A stretch of 64,000 nucleotides of DNA, taken from Ascarosepion bandense. Taxonomy: Eukaryota > Mollusca > Cephalopoda > Sepiida > Sepiidae. This document shows, in pieces, positions 1 to 10,000 of the stretch. Where the stretch lies: the NCBI GenBank assembly GCA_037127315.1, contig JBBBDQ010001269.1, positions 1,598,501 through 1,662,500 of the forward strand, in the 5' to 3' direction. How positions within the stretch are numbered: the stretch's first letter is position 1; every line of letters begins with the position of its first letter. The position numbers and the translations under genes were made by a program. Under the pieces are notes generated by a model. The model made no database searches. It saw only the letters and a program-made list of their open reading frames with translations, and had not been told where the DNA came from.

Positions 1-455
1 TGTTCTATAACACATGTGAAGTATTATTATAATATTCTATAACACATGTGAAGTATTATTATAATATTCTATAACACAAGTGAAGTATTATTATAATGTT
101 CTATAACACATGTGAAGTATTATTATAATGTTCTATAACACATGTGAAGTATTATTATAATGTTCTATAACACATGTGAAGTATTATTATAATGTTCTAT
201 AACACATGTGAAGTATTATTATAATGTTCTATAACACATGTGAAGTATTATTATAATGTTCTATAACACATGTGAAGTATTATTATAATGTTCTATAACA
301 CATGTGAAGTATTATTATAATGTTCTATAACACATGTGAAGTATTATTATAATATTCTATAACACATGTGAAGTATTATTATAATGTTCTATAACACATG
401 TGAAGTATTATTATAATGTTCTATAACACATGTGAAGTATTATTATAATATTCTA
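1..455. repeat. 32-bp tandem satellite, about 14 copies
   Basis: Near-identical 32-bp units run head to tail from the first base, so the array continues off the left edge. Each unit contains CACATGTG, a perfect 8-bp palindrome with an E-box core (CACGTG-like, here CATGTG), followed by an AT-rich stretch. The only variation I see is an A/G change before the TTCTATAAC motif and one AAGTG variant near 80. Homogeneity suggests recent amplification. No coding content. Confidence 0.95.
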
Positions 456-621
456 TTCGTATTAGGGCCATAAGCTGCTTTCCATTGTTTGTTTTGAAGT
501 CAAATTTCGTTACGATTTTATATGGTGTTGTTAGGCTGATTTTATTTTAAACTTTAGTTAGGACCAAATATTTTGAAAATTCATAAGTTTAGAAATAGTA
601 ATTGGTAAACAGGCTTTACTT

Positions 622-705
622 AAGGGTTAAATAGCAGGGTAGACTAGATGCTATAACCTTGACTGACAAGCTGTCTCCCACAGAAAGTAATTGCACCTTT
701 CTGTA
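622..705 (+). mobile_element. SINE-A, internal fragment
   Basis: Matches the middle of the complete SINE-A copy at 48,624-48,935: the stretch running from the ATGGGTTAAATAGCAGGA region through the TCTACCGCAGAAAGCAATGG region. It is diverged, and both the tRNA-like head and the 3' tail are missing. Confidence 0.6.
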
Positions 706-767
706 GGAAATCAATTATGAATCGAAAAGAGACCTAATTGCTCAAACGTGTATTACATACAGTACCG

Positions 768-813
768 AAGGAAGGAAGGAAGGAAGGAAGGAAGGAAGGA
801 AGGAAGGAAGGAA
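768..813. repeat. (GGAA)n microsatellite
   Basis: Uninterrupted GGAA repeats. The flanks (roughly 455-620 and 706-890) show nothing else I recognise. Confidence 0.95.
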
Positions 814-887
814 AGGCTCCTTGAATAGAATATGCTCTACTTCACATGAATAGTTGATAATGTATTGAAAATTCGAGAAATATTGTT

Positions 888-1365
888 GTGGGATCTCCCC
901 TTTTTCTATGATAATGGACTCGACGTGAGTATACATATCCTTCTGCCATAGTAAGATACGTAAATTATCAGAGAGTACTGAACTGATCCGTAAGATTCCG
1001 AACGATACCGAACGAATTTACTACCGCTGTCGCCAAAGCACTCCATTTCGGCCGTTTCTGTAAAGCTTCGGTAAAGAGCCCTGAAAAGACTATTTATTTC
1101 GAAAATTGAAAGAACTCTCGAATTACAGCTACTGTGTTGAGGCCATTATCACGACTAGCGACACGAGAGCGTCGTCACAGAGTAAAATATAGAAATTATA
1201 AATCCTTTGTTTGATTAGTTGTAACATGAATAGACCAATAGGATGGCGTGTGTAGATGTGATTCATCTGATCGAAAATAATTCGTTATCGTTGGGGTTTT
1301 GTTGTGAGATCTCCCTTTTTCTATGATAATGAACTCAACTTGAGTATACGTATACTCCTGCCATA
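888..1365. repeat. Direct repeat pair (888-955 and 1296-1363)
   Basis: Two copies about 410 bp apart share the series GAGATCTCCC, TTTTTCTATGATAATG, ACTCAAC/ACTCGAC and CCTGCCATAG, followed by a related 'gatccgtaagat' segment. They could be LTR fragments or a local tandem duplication. No coding frame or primer-binding site was recognised between them. Confidence 0.6.
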
Positions 1366-1419
1366 GAGAGATCAGGGTCCGATCCGTAAGAATCGTAAAA
1401 GATCCGTAAAATACCGAAG

Positions 1420-1525
1420 TTACACAGAGAATACAGCATCAGTAGTCATAGTAGCTCTGAGCCCCACTCAGCCAGAATAGTATTACACAGCACTTGTGAG
1501 TTACGACGTGGACATACTATTTCCA
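1420..1525 (+). repeat. Inverted-repeat arm paired with 3165-3250
   Basis: The segment containing AGTAGTCATAGTAGCTCTGAG is repeated in reverse complement at 3,165-3,250. Both copies are bordered by sequence that includes CAGAGAATAC and GACATACT. The arms enclose the R1 family copies and a SINE-B piece, so the whole 1.4-3.25 kb block may be a rearranged, fold-back composite. Confidence 0.6.
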
Positions 1526-1529
1526 GCAC

Positions 1530-1840
1530 GGCTTAACTCCAAAACTTATATAGAGACGAAAAACTTTTGTATTTTAGTACTTTCGTATCGAGCACTTTTT
1601 CTTGTGTTTGGTTCCGTTTGTGGTTTTTTTTTACTGCGGAATCTTGAATGTTTTGTTCTTGTTCCGCTGGTTTCTTTTTTTTCTCCCCATTTATCCAACG
1701 ACTTAGTACACGGATTGTAACGGATTTAGGTTCTGTTTGTTAATGGTTTTTTCGAGAGTTTATATTGGCATAAATTTACGGAGTGCATTCTTACAGAGTC
1801 TAAGTAGTTATTATTATCATTATATATATATATATATTCC
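1530..1840 (+). mobile_element. Hammerhead-family element, body only
   Basis: Closely matches the body of the elements at 35,440-35,812 and 44,540-44,907: GTATCGAGCACTTTTTCTTG, then GCGGAATCTTGAATGTTTTG, then TCTCCCCATTTATCC, then CTTACAGAGTC, ending in ATT repeats and (TA)n. The 5' hammerhead-like core seen in the other copies is missing here. Short open frames in it are not convincing as genes. Confidence 0.75.
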
Positions 1841-2472
1841 TTAATACTCGTATTCCTGGATTTAGTAACCTGCATTCAAGTTTGTGTTTTTACGTTTAAT
1901 ATACTATTTTTCAATTTTTCGGCTATCTATTTTGTTGTTCATTATTTTGTGCGGTTTTTCACCCAAAACCACAACCGTTTTGAATGGTTAACCTTTCATA
2001 TCTGGGTTGAGTTGTAGATTTATCTATGTTTATTTAACTCTTTGTTGGGATTTTCTTTTGATCAACAGGAGTGGATTATGAAATATTGGCAGTGTTATTG
2101 TAAATTTCAGTTTTTAAGTTAATACTGCGGTGGATTGAGGGTTTTACCAAGTAATTTCGAAAGTAACTGTCACCTCATCTACTAAGAAGATCGCGATGCT
2201 GACAAAGGTTTCGATGATGCGACACATGCAAAAACCTACTGTGTTTTTTGCAGCGGTTAAAGAATATGAACTAACAACCCGACTATACATAATACAAACT
2301 AAAGAAAATATTGTCATACAAGAAAATAATGTTATTGTTGTAGATTCTGGGTGTGGAACCGCACAAAATAATGAACAACAAAACAGATATTTGAGATAAA
2401 AAAATAAGTTATATTAAACGTACATATACAAACTTGAACGCAAGTTAGTAATCAAGGAATACGATTAGTAAA

Positions 2473-2474
<2 letters not shown>

Positions 2475-2514
<40 letters not shown>
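2475..2514. repeat. (TA)n microsatellite
   Basis: About 20 TA units, sitting exactly between an R1 copy and the 3' end of a minus-strand SINE-B fragment. This is the typical position of (TA)n tracts in this window. Confidence 0.97.
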
Positions 2515-2515
<1 letters not shown>

Positions 2516-2520
<5 letters not shown>

Positions 2521-2645
2521 TATGGACTCTCCCGTCGATTTCGACGTATGAGTGACTAACTCACTTAGACTGCCACACAAAGAATTGTTTAGAGTGGTGA
2601 AGGCTTGTGTAGCACCATCCACACTTTTTACAACTGCGGATAACA
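2516..2645 (-). mobile_element. SINE-B, 3' part
   Basis: Read on the minus strand it ends with a hairpin-bearing tail (CGTCGAAATCGACG) followed by GGGAGAGTCCAT and (TA)n. The same tail ends the LINE-C copy at 40,621-41,342. The upstream part matches the more complete SINE-B at 33,853-34,166, including the pair TGTGGATGGT / ACCATCCACA around the tGTAGTACC-like segment. The tRNA-like head is absent. Confidence 0.75.
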
Positions 2646-3442
2646 AACAATTTCTTAATCAAATATTCCACTTAAAGACATAAATAGGTAATACTCATTA
2701 AGAATACCCAAAGAAGAAAATTCATTTGCCTACAACTGATTCACAGGTATAATTATCGATAGAAGGTAAATATGTAGCAGTTGTGGAATAAAGACGTAAT
2801 GCCTTATCATCAAGCCCTGTACTCGCAAAATCCTTTCCAATCGCTGTAAAATGCTCTCAAAGGAAAAACTTTCTCTAATGAAAACTAAATTCGAGATTTC
2901 GTTAAAAACCTTTTCCACATCAAAACCTACGAAATTTTACTCAAGAAATATGGAAAGGCTTCAAACAGTCACTACAAATAATAAAGAATGTTATAGATTC
3001 CGGGTGATATAATGAACTAAATAATGAACAACAAAACAGATATTTGAGACAGAAAAATCAGTTATATTAAACGTACATATACAAACTGAAACGCAGGTTA
3101 GTAATCAAGGAATACGATTAGTAAGTAATATGCATATACAAATCTTTGAAGTGAAGTCGTGTTGAAATTAGTATGTCCGTATAAAATTATTTTGTTTGAG
3201 TGGAGCTCAGAGCTACTATGACTACTGACGCGGTATTCTCTGTGCAATTATTTTGAGACACTATTCTAGAAGTTTTAACTTATTTCGACTTTTTTTCTTT
3301 CTTTTTTAATTTTCTATCTATCGGTATATATTTTGGTTAGAGGACAATCCAAACTCTCTTTTAAGAAACAAAAAATAGTTTTAAATTACGTAATTCTTCT
3401 CAATTTTTGCATCCACATGAAAATGGAAGATTACAAGATGCA

Positions 3443-4165
3443 TTTTAGATGCGTGTTACTTTTTATTACCATCAAGTCAAAAATAAGTTACAAGTAAGAA
3501 AAAATACATGTTCTGTGTACGGTGAGGCAAATTCAGTTGACAGAGCTGAACGGAAATTAACCGTTATGTGTAGAGTTAGTGATTGTAGCCTCGTTGTGGA
3601 AGTTCATTCACGCAGACACCCCGCTACAGATGACAATCAAATCAGGGAATTAATCTAAGATAACCCACATTACTCAAAGCAGGAATTAGAATAAACACTA
3701 AATTTATCAAAGTCCTGTATCTTTGATTATTTAGTGAAGCTTACGTACTCAAATCGCTACGATGTTTGGATACCACAAAATATAGGCAAAAATAATCTTT
3801 TGGAAAGCATTTCTACATGTAAATTGCTTCCTAAACGCTATAAAAATGTGCTCTTTTTAAAGCAGACTGTGAAAAGTGATGCAAAATGGATCGTTTACAT
3901 CAATGCTAAGCGGAAAAGCTCCTGTGGTAAGTGACATGAGCCAACGTTCTCCACCTCAGTAGCAGGTCTTTTTTCTAAGAAAATAATGTTGTGCATGTGA
4001 TGGTATTATAAAAGAATCTTGTAATGTTAGCATCTGTCAATTTAACGTTCAATTAATTCTGAAAAGAACTGAAATTAAAGAAAGAAATATGACCAAGAAA
4101 GGTGTTGTTTTCCATCGGGATAATGCAAGACCTCACGTTTCTTTGGTGACCTGGCAAAAATTTTG
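3443..4165 (+). pseudogene. mariner-family (Tc1/mariner) transposase, decayed
   Basis: Transposase of a cut-and-paste DNA transposon, broken by stops and frameshifts. Translated pieces in order match the mariner layout: an N-terminal helix-turn-helix region (3,443-3,660, ending DDNQIRELI, then NPHYSKQELE after a stop); a linker piece with DVWIPQNIGKNNLLESIS (3,740-3,935); a first catalytic aspartate in KSDAKWIVY; a KKIMLCMWWYYK stretch after about 3,980; and GVVFHRDNARPHVSL near 4,100-4,150 with the second catalytic aspartate. The C-terminal third with the last acidic residue is gone: the frame stops where a SINE-A fragment begins at 4,165. I did not find terminal inverted repeats. Clearly non-functional. 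Family call is firm, subfamily is not. Confidence 0.85.
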
Positions 4166-4230
4166 AAAGAGACATGACTGACTGTGCAGAAGATTATCCT
4201 GCAGTAGGTTGCCATTACTTCCTACGGTAG
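4165..4230 (-). mobile_element. SINE-A, 3'-end fragment
   Basis: Contains GACATGACTGACTG, AGAAGATTATCC and GCAGTAGGTTGCCATTAC, the hallmark of the SINE-A 3' half in minus orientation. It abuts the truncated mariner transposase. Confidence 0.8.
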
Positions 4231-5090
4231 AAAAATAAAGTAAAATTGCAGACCTGCGAAAGAGGATTCAAACGGCTAAAAGCTTTTTCTTTACAAGTCA
4301 GTGTGAAAAGCGAAACTCTAGATCCTGATTAGATGATAAATCGAAAAATTCAAATACCATCAGCGAAACCGTTTTTTCACAGCTAATGAGAAAAACGGCC
4401 TGGGGGCCTACCACATGACCATATTTTAATATTTAACGATGGCCCCTTACCGGTCACGGCAGTCAGTCGATTTGTCAGCCAATGAGTCAGGAAAGACAGT
4501 CAGTCAGACCAGTCAGCCCAAAAGGCGCGGTTCAGATACGCACAACCCGACAAACAGGTCCGTCGCCGAAACATACGAAGGAGAAGAAGAAAGAAAGCAA
4601 CTGCAACTGATAACTTCAACGGCCGTAAATCTTTTCACATCTCTCATCAGCCAGAAAGGAGAAGGAACAGCGTCTTTCTGGGTTAAGTAGGCCGAATCAT
4701 CGTTTTACAAACGCATTCTACCAATTACTACTATCTCAATTTGACTTTCTCTTGCTCTCTTTTCGTGAATTCTCATTCACACTCCTTTTTCACTGTAATT
4801 TGAAAACCTTTCCTTTTCCACCTACTTAGTATAGGATACAAATCATTCATCAACCAGCTAAAAAAAAAAAATAAATTAGACACCCGCAAAATCAAATTCA
4901 AACTACAACATTTTGGAAAAACCCAAAGTAAAATTACACACCCACAAAATTGGATCGAAACGGCTAAAAAAAAATTTTTCACAAGTCAATGTTAAAAGCG
5001 AAACTCTGGATCCTGATTGGTAGACAAATCGAGAAAATCAAAATACATCAGCAAAACGGTTTTTTTCACAGCTAAATAAAAAATCAGAAT

Positions 5091-5130
5091 TCTATATTTA
5101 AGGAGGTTCCCTGACCGGCCCATCAGTCAG
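5091..5130 (+). promoter_or_regulatory. Possible LTR core promoter (TATA + initiator-like)
   Basis: TATATTTAAG lies about 28 nt before ATCAGTCAGTCG, which fits a TCAGT-type initiator. The same layout, TATTTTAATATTTAA upstream of GGCAGTCAGTCG, recurs in the paralogous copy at 4,420-4,470. Conservation between copies supports a real LTR promoter. It is prediction only. Confidence 0.4.
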
Positions 5131-5471
5131 TCGCAGTTAGTCAAGTCAGTCAGTCAAGAGCGTCACTGAGAGACAGCAGTCGGTTGATCCGTCACTCAAG
5201 CAAGCAGTCGATCTTTCACTCAGCCACTCCAGTTAACCCCGAGAGGAACAGTGCCAGATACACACAAGTCCGATAGGCGCCTACATCAAAGAGACCAGTG
5301 CCGACAAACTAATCCTTCGCCCACTTAATCACTTTACGAACGGAAAGAAGAGAGGAAACACCTGTAATGGCCATAAAAATTTTCACATCTCTCAGCAAAC
5401 CAGAAAGGAGAAGTAACACTAGTTAAGTAGACTGATTCATCGTCTTACTACTAATTACTACTATCTCCGTT

Positions 5472-5474
<3 letters not shown>

Positions 5475-5509
<35 letters not shown>
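5475..5509. repeat. (CT)n microsatellite
   Basis: Pure CT tract within segment A'. Absent from segment A, so it expanded after the duplication. Confidence 0.95.
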
Positions 5510-5511
<2 letters not shown>

Positions 5512-6253
5512 CTCTGGAATCTTCATTGACACTCCTTTTTAACACAATTTGAAACAATTTCTTACCCACCTACTTAGCGGCTAGCACATAAAAAGTAAAG
5601 AAACATTGTGCTACTATTCTGTGTAATTACAAGCTCAAAACCAACACTTTCATACTCAACCAATATTCGTTCAAATATAACAGATATTTTTATACTCAAC
5701 GACATTCGTTCAAATACAACAGACACTTTTATATTCAACCAACATTCATGTAAATATAAAAGAGACTTTGCTATCAAACGTAAGATAAACAAATTGTACA
5801 AATTGTTTATATTATATATATATTGTTAAATAAAACAATTTTATATTTTATACCACATTTCTTATAGCGTTGTCTTTTCTCGAAATTTGTGTTGTATTTT
5901 TGTAGACCGGAATTCTCGCATTAAAACCGCCTTTTAATGCGGGTTATTCTGGAACCCCACAAAGGAAAGAAACATTGTGTTACTTCTCTGTTTAATTACA
6001 GACTCACAACAGACACATTTATATTTAACCAACATTCACTCAAATCTAAAAGACACTGTTCTATCAAACAAAAGATACAAAGAACTTTACAAATTGTTTA
6101 TACTGTATACATATTGTCAAATATAATATTTTCATATTTTTATACAAACATTTCTAATTGCGTTGTCTTTTCTTGAAATTTGTGTCATATTTTGTGGACA
6201 GGATATCCAGTATTAAATTTTATTTTTTAATTCGGGTGTTCTGGAACTACACA

Positions 6254-6722
6254 AATGTCAACGCAAGACAAGGATGGCAGTGAAATCAGGAGCAATATAG
6301 ACTCTAAAAATGATTAAATCGTTGAAGGAACATTCCTATGAAAAAAGAATAAAGTACACGATCTCCCATATCTCGAAAATCTCTTAGGAAGGCAGAGGAA
6401 AGTATTGACTAGACAAACGGTCGCAGAAGAAGATCCAAGGAAAATAAAATCTTTTCGTTACAGGAGGATGAGGAGGCCCATCTACATTAGAACTCACCAA
6501 GTGTATAAAGAGCTACAGCTATTCGCCATGAGGCAGTTGAGTGCCCAATACTTTCAGTGAGTCAGTAGCACTACACTACAGATCCGTTAATAGAAAATTC
6601 CCTGTAGTCCAGCAAGTTCTATAACTGACGTTCTTAGACTTGCTATGGGGCCAATGGCAAGTTTTTTGCCGTAATATTATTGTCTTATTTTGTATCAAAT
6701 TTTCTTACAATTTCTGTTCGTT
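6254..6722. other. Unassigned stretch
   Basis: No open frame above about 60 codons, no tandem structure and no match to other copies in the window. It may be the eroded interior of the preceding LTR-like element, but I cannot show this. Confidence 0.4.
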
Positions 6723-6905
6723 ATTTTTTAAAAATCGTATCACCCCGAGCAAGGCGGTAACGCCATTGATGTGCAGGGGGGCTACGTAAGAGAAAAAAGA
6801 TAAGATATGAGGAGAGTGAAGAGAAAGACGAACCAGTTAGTAAGGAGCAAGAGATGGACTGCAATATAGGTGTGATGACAGTTGCAAAGGTGGAGAGAAA
6901 GGAAA
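6723..6905 (-). mobile_element. LINE-A 3' end
   Basis: Reverse complement carries the LINE-A 3' signature seen at 18,127-18,182: GTAGCCCC, TGCGCA-like, then GCCTTGCTCGGGGTGATACGATT followed by A's. About 180 bp, mostly 3' untranslated. It is the first of two tandem same-strand fragments. Confidence 0.85.
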
Positions 6906-6917
6906 GGCTAACAGGGT

Positions 6918-7090
6918 GGTGTTTGTTTTTTTTAATCGTATCACCCCGAGCAAGGCGGTAACGCCACTGGTGTGCAGGGGGCTACGTAATAGTGAAAAGA
7001 TTGGAAAAGAGAAAGCCTGAAACCACATCCTAAAGAGGGAACAAGGGATGAGCCTCTTAACCTGTAAAAAAGACGTGGGTGGAGTGTGAA
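6918..7090 (-). mobile_element. LINE-A 3' end, second tandem fragment
   Basis: Same signature as the previous entry and nearly identical to it over the terminal 60 bp (TCACCCCGAGCAAGGCGGTAACGCCA in plus-strand order, in part). The big satellite begins directly after it. Confidence 0.85.
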
Positions 7091-7096
7091 CCGGGT

Positions 7097-10000
7097 GATA
7101 GATAGATCTGTCTACTCCAATGAGATAGATCTATCTGTTCCAATAGATAGATCTATCTACTCCAATGAGATAGATCTATCTACTCCAATAGATATATCTA
7201 TCTACTCCAATAGATAGATCTATCTACTCAATGAGATAGATCTATCTACTCCAATAGATAGATCTATCTACTCCAATAGATAGGTCTATCTACTCCAATG
7301 AGATAGATCTATCTACTCTAATAGATAGATCTATCTACTCCAATAGATAGATCTATCTACTCCAATGAGATAGATCTATCTACTCCAATAGATAGATCTA
7401 TCTACTCCAATGAGATAGATCTATCTACTCCAATAGATAGGTATATCTACTCCAATGAGATAGATCTATCTACTCCAATAGATAGATCTATCTACTCCAA
7501 TGAGATAGATCTATCTACTCCAATAGATAGGTCTATCTATTCCAATAGATAGATCTATCTACTCCAATGAGATAGATCTATCTACTCTAATAAATAGATC
7601 TATCTACTCCAATGAGATAGATCTATCTACTCCAATGAGATAGATCTATCTACTCCAATAGATATGTCTATCTATTTCCAATAAGATAGATCTATCTACT
7701 CCAATGAGATAGATCTATCTACTTCCAATAAGATAGATCTATCTACTCCAATGAGATAGATATATCTATCTAAATAGATAGATCTATCTACTCCAATGAG
7801 ATAGATCGATATTCTTAATCGATAGATCTATCTACTCCAATAGATAGATCTATCTACCTATCAATGATATAGATCTATCTACTCCAATAGATAGATCTAT
7901 CTATCTCAATGAGATAGATCTATCTACTCAATAGATAGGTCTATCTATCAATGAGATAGATCTATCTACCCAATAGATAGATCTATCTATCTAATAGATA
8001 GATCTATCTACTCCAATAGATAGATCTATCTACTCCAATAGATAGATCTATCTACTCCAATAGATAGGTCTATCTATCCAGTCGAGATAGATCTATCTAC
8101 TCCAATAGATAGATCTATCTACCTAATAGACAGTAGGTCTATCTACTCCAATAGATAGATCTATCTATCTAAATGAGATAGATCTATCTACTCTAATAGA
8201 TAGATCTATCTACCCAATGAGATAGATCTATCTACTCCAATAGATAGGTCTATCTATCTAATGAGATAGATCTATCTACTCTAATAGCTAGATCTATCTA
8301 CTCCAATAGATAGGTCTATCTACTCCAATGAGATAGATCTATCTACTCTAATAGATAGATCTATCTACCCAATAGATAGGTCTATCTATCTAATGAGATA
8401 GATCTATCTACTCTAATAGATAGATCTATCTACTCCAATAGATAGGTCTATCTACTTCCAATGAGATAGATCTATCTACCCAATAGATAGGTCTATCTAC
8501 TCCAATGAGATAGATCTATCTATCTAATAGATAGATCTATCTACTCCAATAGATAGGTCTATCTATCTAGAATGAGATAGATCTATCTACTCTAATAGAT
8601 AGATCTATCTACACCAATAGATAGGTCTATCTACTCCAATGAGATAGATCTATCTATCCCAATAGATAGATCTATCTACTCCAATGAGATAGATCTATCT
8701 ATTCCAACGGATAGATCTATCTACTCCCAATAGATAGATCTATCTATCAAATGAGATAGATCTATTCACTCCAATAGATAGGTCTATCTATCAATAGATA
8801 GATCTATCTACTCCAATAGATAGATCTATCTATCTAATAAGATAGATCTATCTATCAATAGATAGGTCTATCTATCTATCGAGATAGATCTATCTACTCT
8901 AATAGATAGATCTATCTACTTCCAATAGATAGATCTATCTACTCCAAAAGATAGATCTATCTACTCCAATAGATAGATCTATCTACTCCAATAGATAGAT
9001 CTATCTACTCCAATAGATAGGTCTATCTACTCCAATGAGATAGATCTATCTACTCCAATAGATAGATCTATCTACTCCAATAGATAGGTCTATCTACTCC
9101 AATAGATAGATCTATCTACTCCAATGAGATAGATCTATCTACTCTAATAGATAGATCTATCTACTCCAATAGATAGGTCTATCTACTCCAATGAGATAGA
9201 TCTATCTACTCCAATAGATAGGTCTATCTACTCCAATGAGATAGATCTATCTACTCCAATAGATAGATCTATCTACTCCAATAGATAGGTCTATCTACTC
9301 CAATGAGATAGATCTATCTACTCTAATAGATAGATCTATCTACACCAATAGATAGGTCTATCTACTCCAATGAGATAGATCTATCTACTCCAATAGATAG
9401 ATCTATCTACTCCAATGAGATAGATCTATCTACTCCAACGGATAGATCTATCTACTCCAATAGATAGATCTATCTACTCCAATGAGATAGATCTATCTAC
9501 TCCAATAGATAGATCTATCTACTCCAATAGATAGGTCTATCTACTCCAATAGATAGATCTATCTACTCCAATAGATAGATCTATCTACTCCAATAGATAG
9601 GTCTATCTACTCCAATAGATAGATCTATCTACTCTAATAGATAGATCTATCTACTCCAATAGATAGGTCTATCTACTCCAATAGATAGGTCTACCTACTC
9701 CAATGAGATAGATCTATCTACCCTAATAGATAGATCTATCTACTCCAATAGATAGGTCTATCTACTCCAATAGATAGATCTATCTACTCTAATAGATAGA
9801 TCTATCTACTCCAATAGATAGGTCTATCTACTCCAATGAGATAGATCTATCTACTCCAATGAGATAGATCTATCTACTCCAATAGATATGTCTATCTACT
9901 CCAATAAGATAGATCTATCTACTCCAATGAGATAGATCTATCTACTCCAATAAGATAGATCTATCTACTCCAATGAGATAGATATATCTACTCCAATAGA

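Larger units (their letters stand above)
1845..3145. repeat. R1 repeat family: 1845-1990 (-), 2340-2480 (+), 2990-3145 (+)
   Basis: Three copies of about 140 bp. All share AATAATGAACAACAAAACAGA, ATATTAAACGTACATATACAA and GGAATACGATTAGTAA in the plus copies, and the reverse complement in the first copy. The copy at 2,340 runs directly into a (TA)n tract at 2,475-2,514. The two plus copies are more alike than either is to the minus copy. Between copies, 1,990-2,340 and 2,650-2,990 hold nothing I recognise. Confidence 0.8.
4240..6250 (+). mobile_element. LTR-like block with internal duplications (A-A'-C-C')
   Basis: Four segments. A (4,240-4,845) and A' (4,940-5,590) are diverged direct repeats sharing AAAAGCGAAACTCT, ATCCTGATT, CAGTCAGTCG, TTTTCACATCTCTC and ATTACTACTATCTC. 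C (5,590-5,960) and C' (5,960-6,250) share AAAGAAACATTGTG, ACAAATTGTTTATA, GCGTTGTCTTTTCT and a terminus with TTCTGGAAC(C/T)(C/A)CACA. The order, a TATA-like box before a CAGTCAGTC start-like motif, and a CA-ending terminus resemble U3-R-U5 of a retrotransposon LTR. No gag or pol frame, primer-binding site or polypurine tract was recognised, so this would be a solo or rearranged LTR. The short frame at 4,439-4,690 lies inside A and is not conserved in A'. Confidence 0.5.

Noticed and set aside
1..455. CRISPR-like regular repeats
   Set aside because: Units are contiguous with no unique spacers, and the context is eukaryotic.
2730..2918. 62-codon minus frame as part of a reverse transcriptase
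   Set aside because: Composition is plausible, but no RT motif can be matched and the flanks do not extend it.
4439..4690. 83-codon frame as a small gene
   Set aside because: It lies inside a duplicated LTR-like segment and the frame is not kept in the paralogous copy at 5.1 kb.
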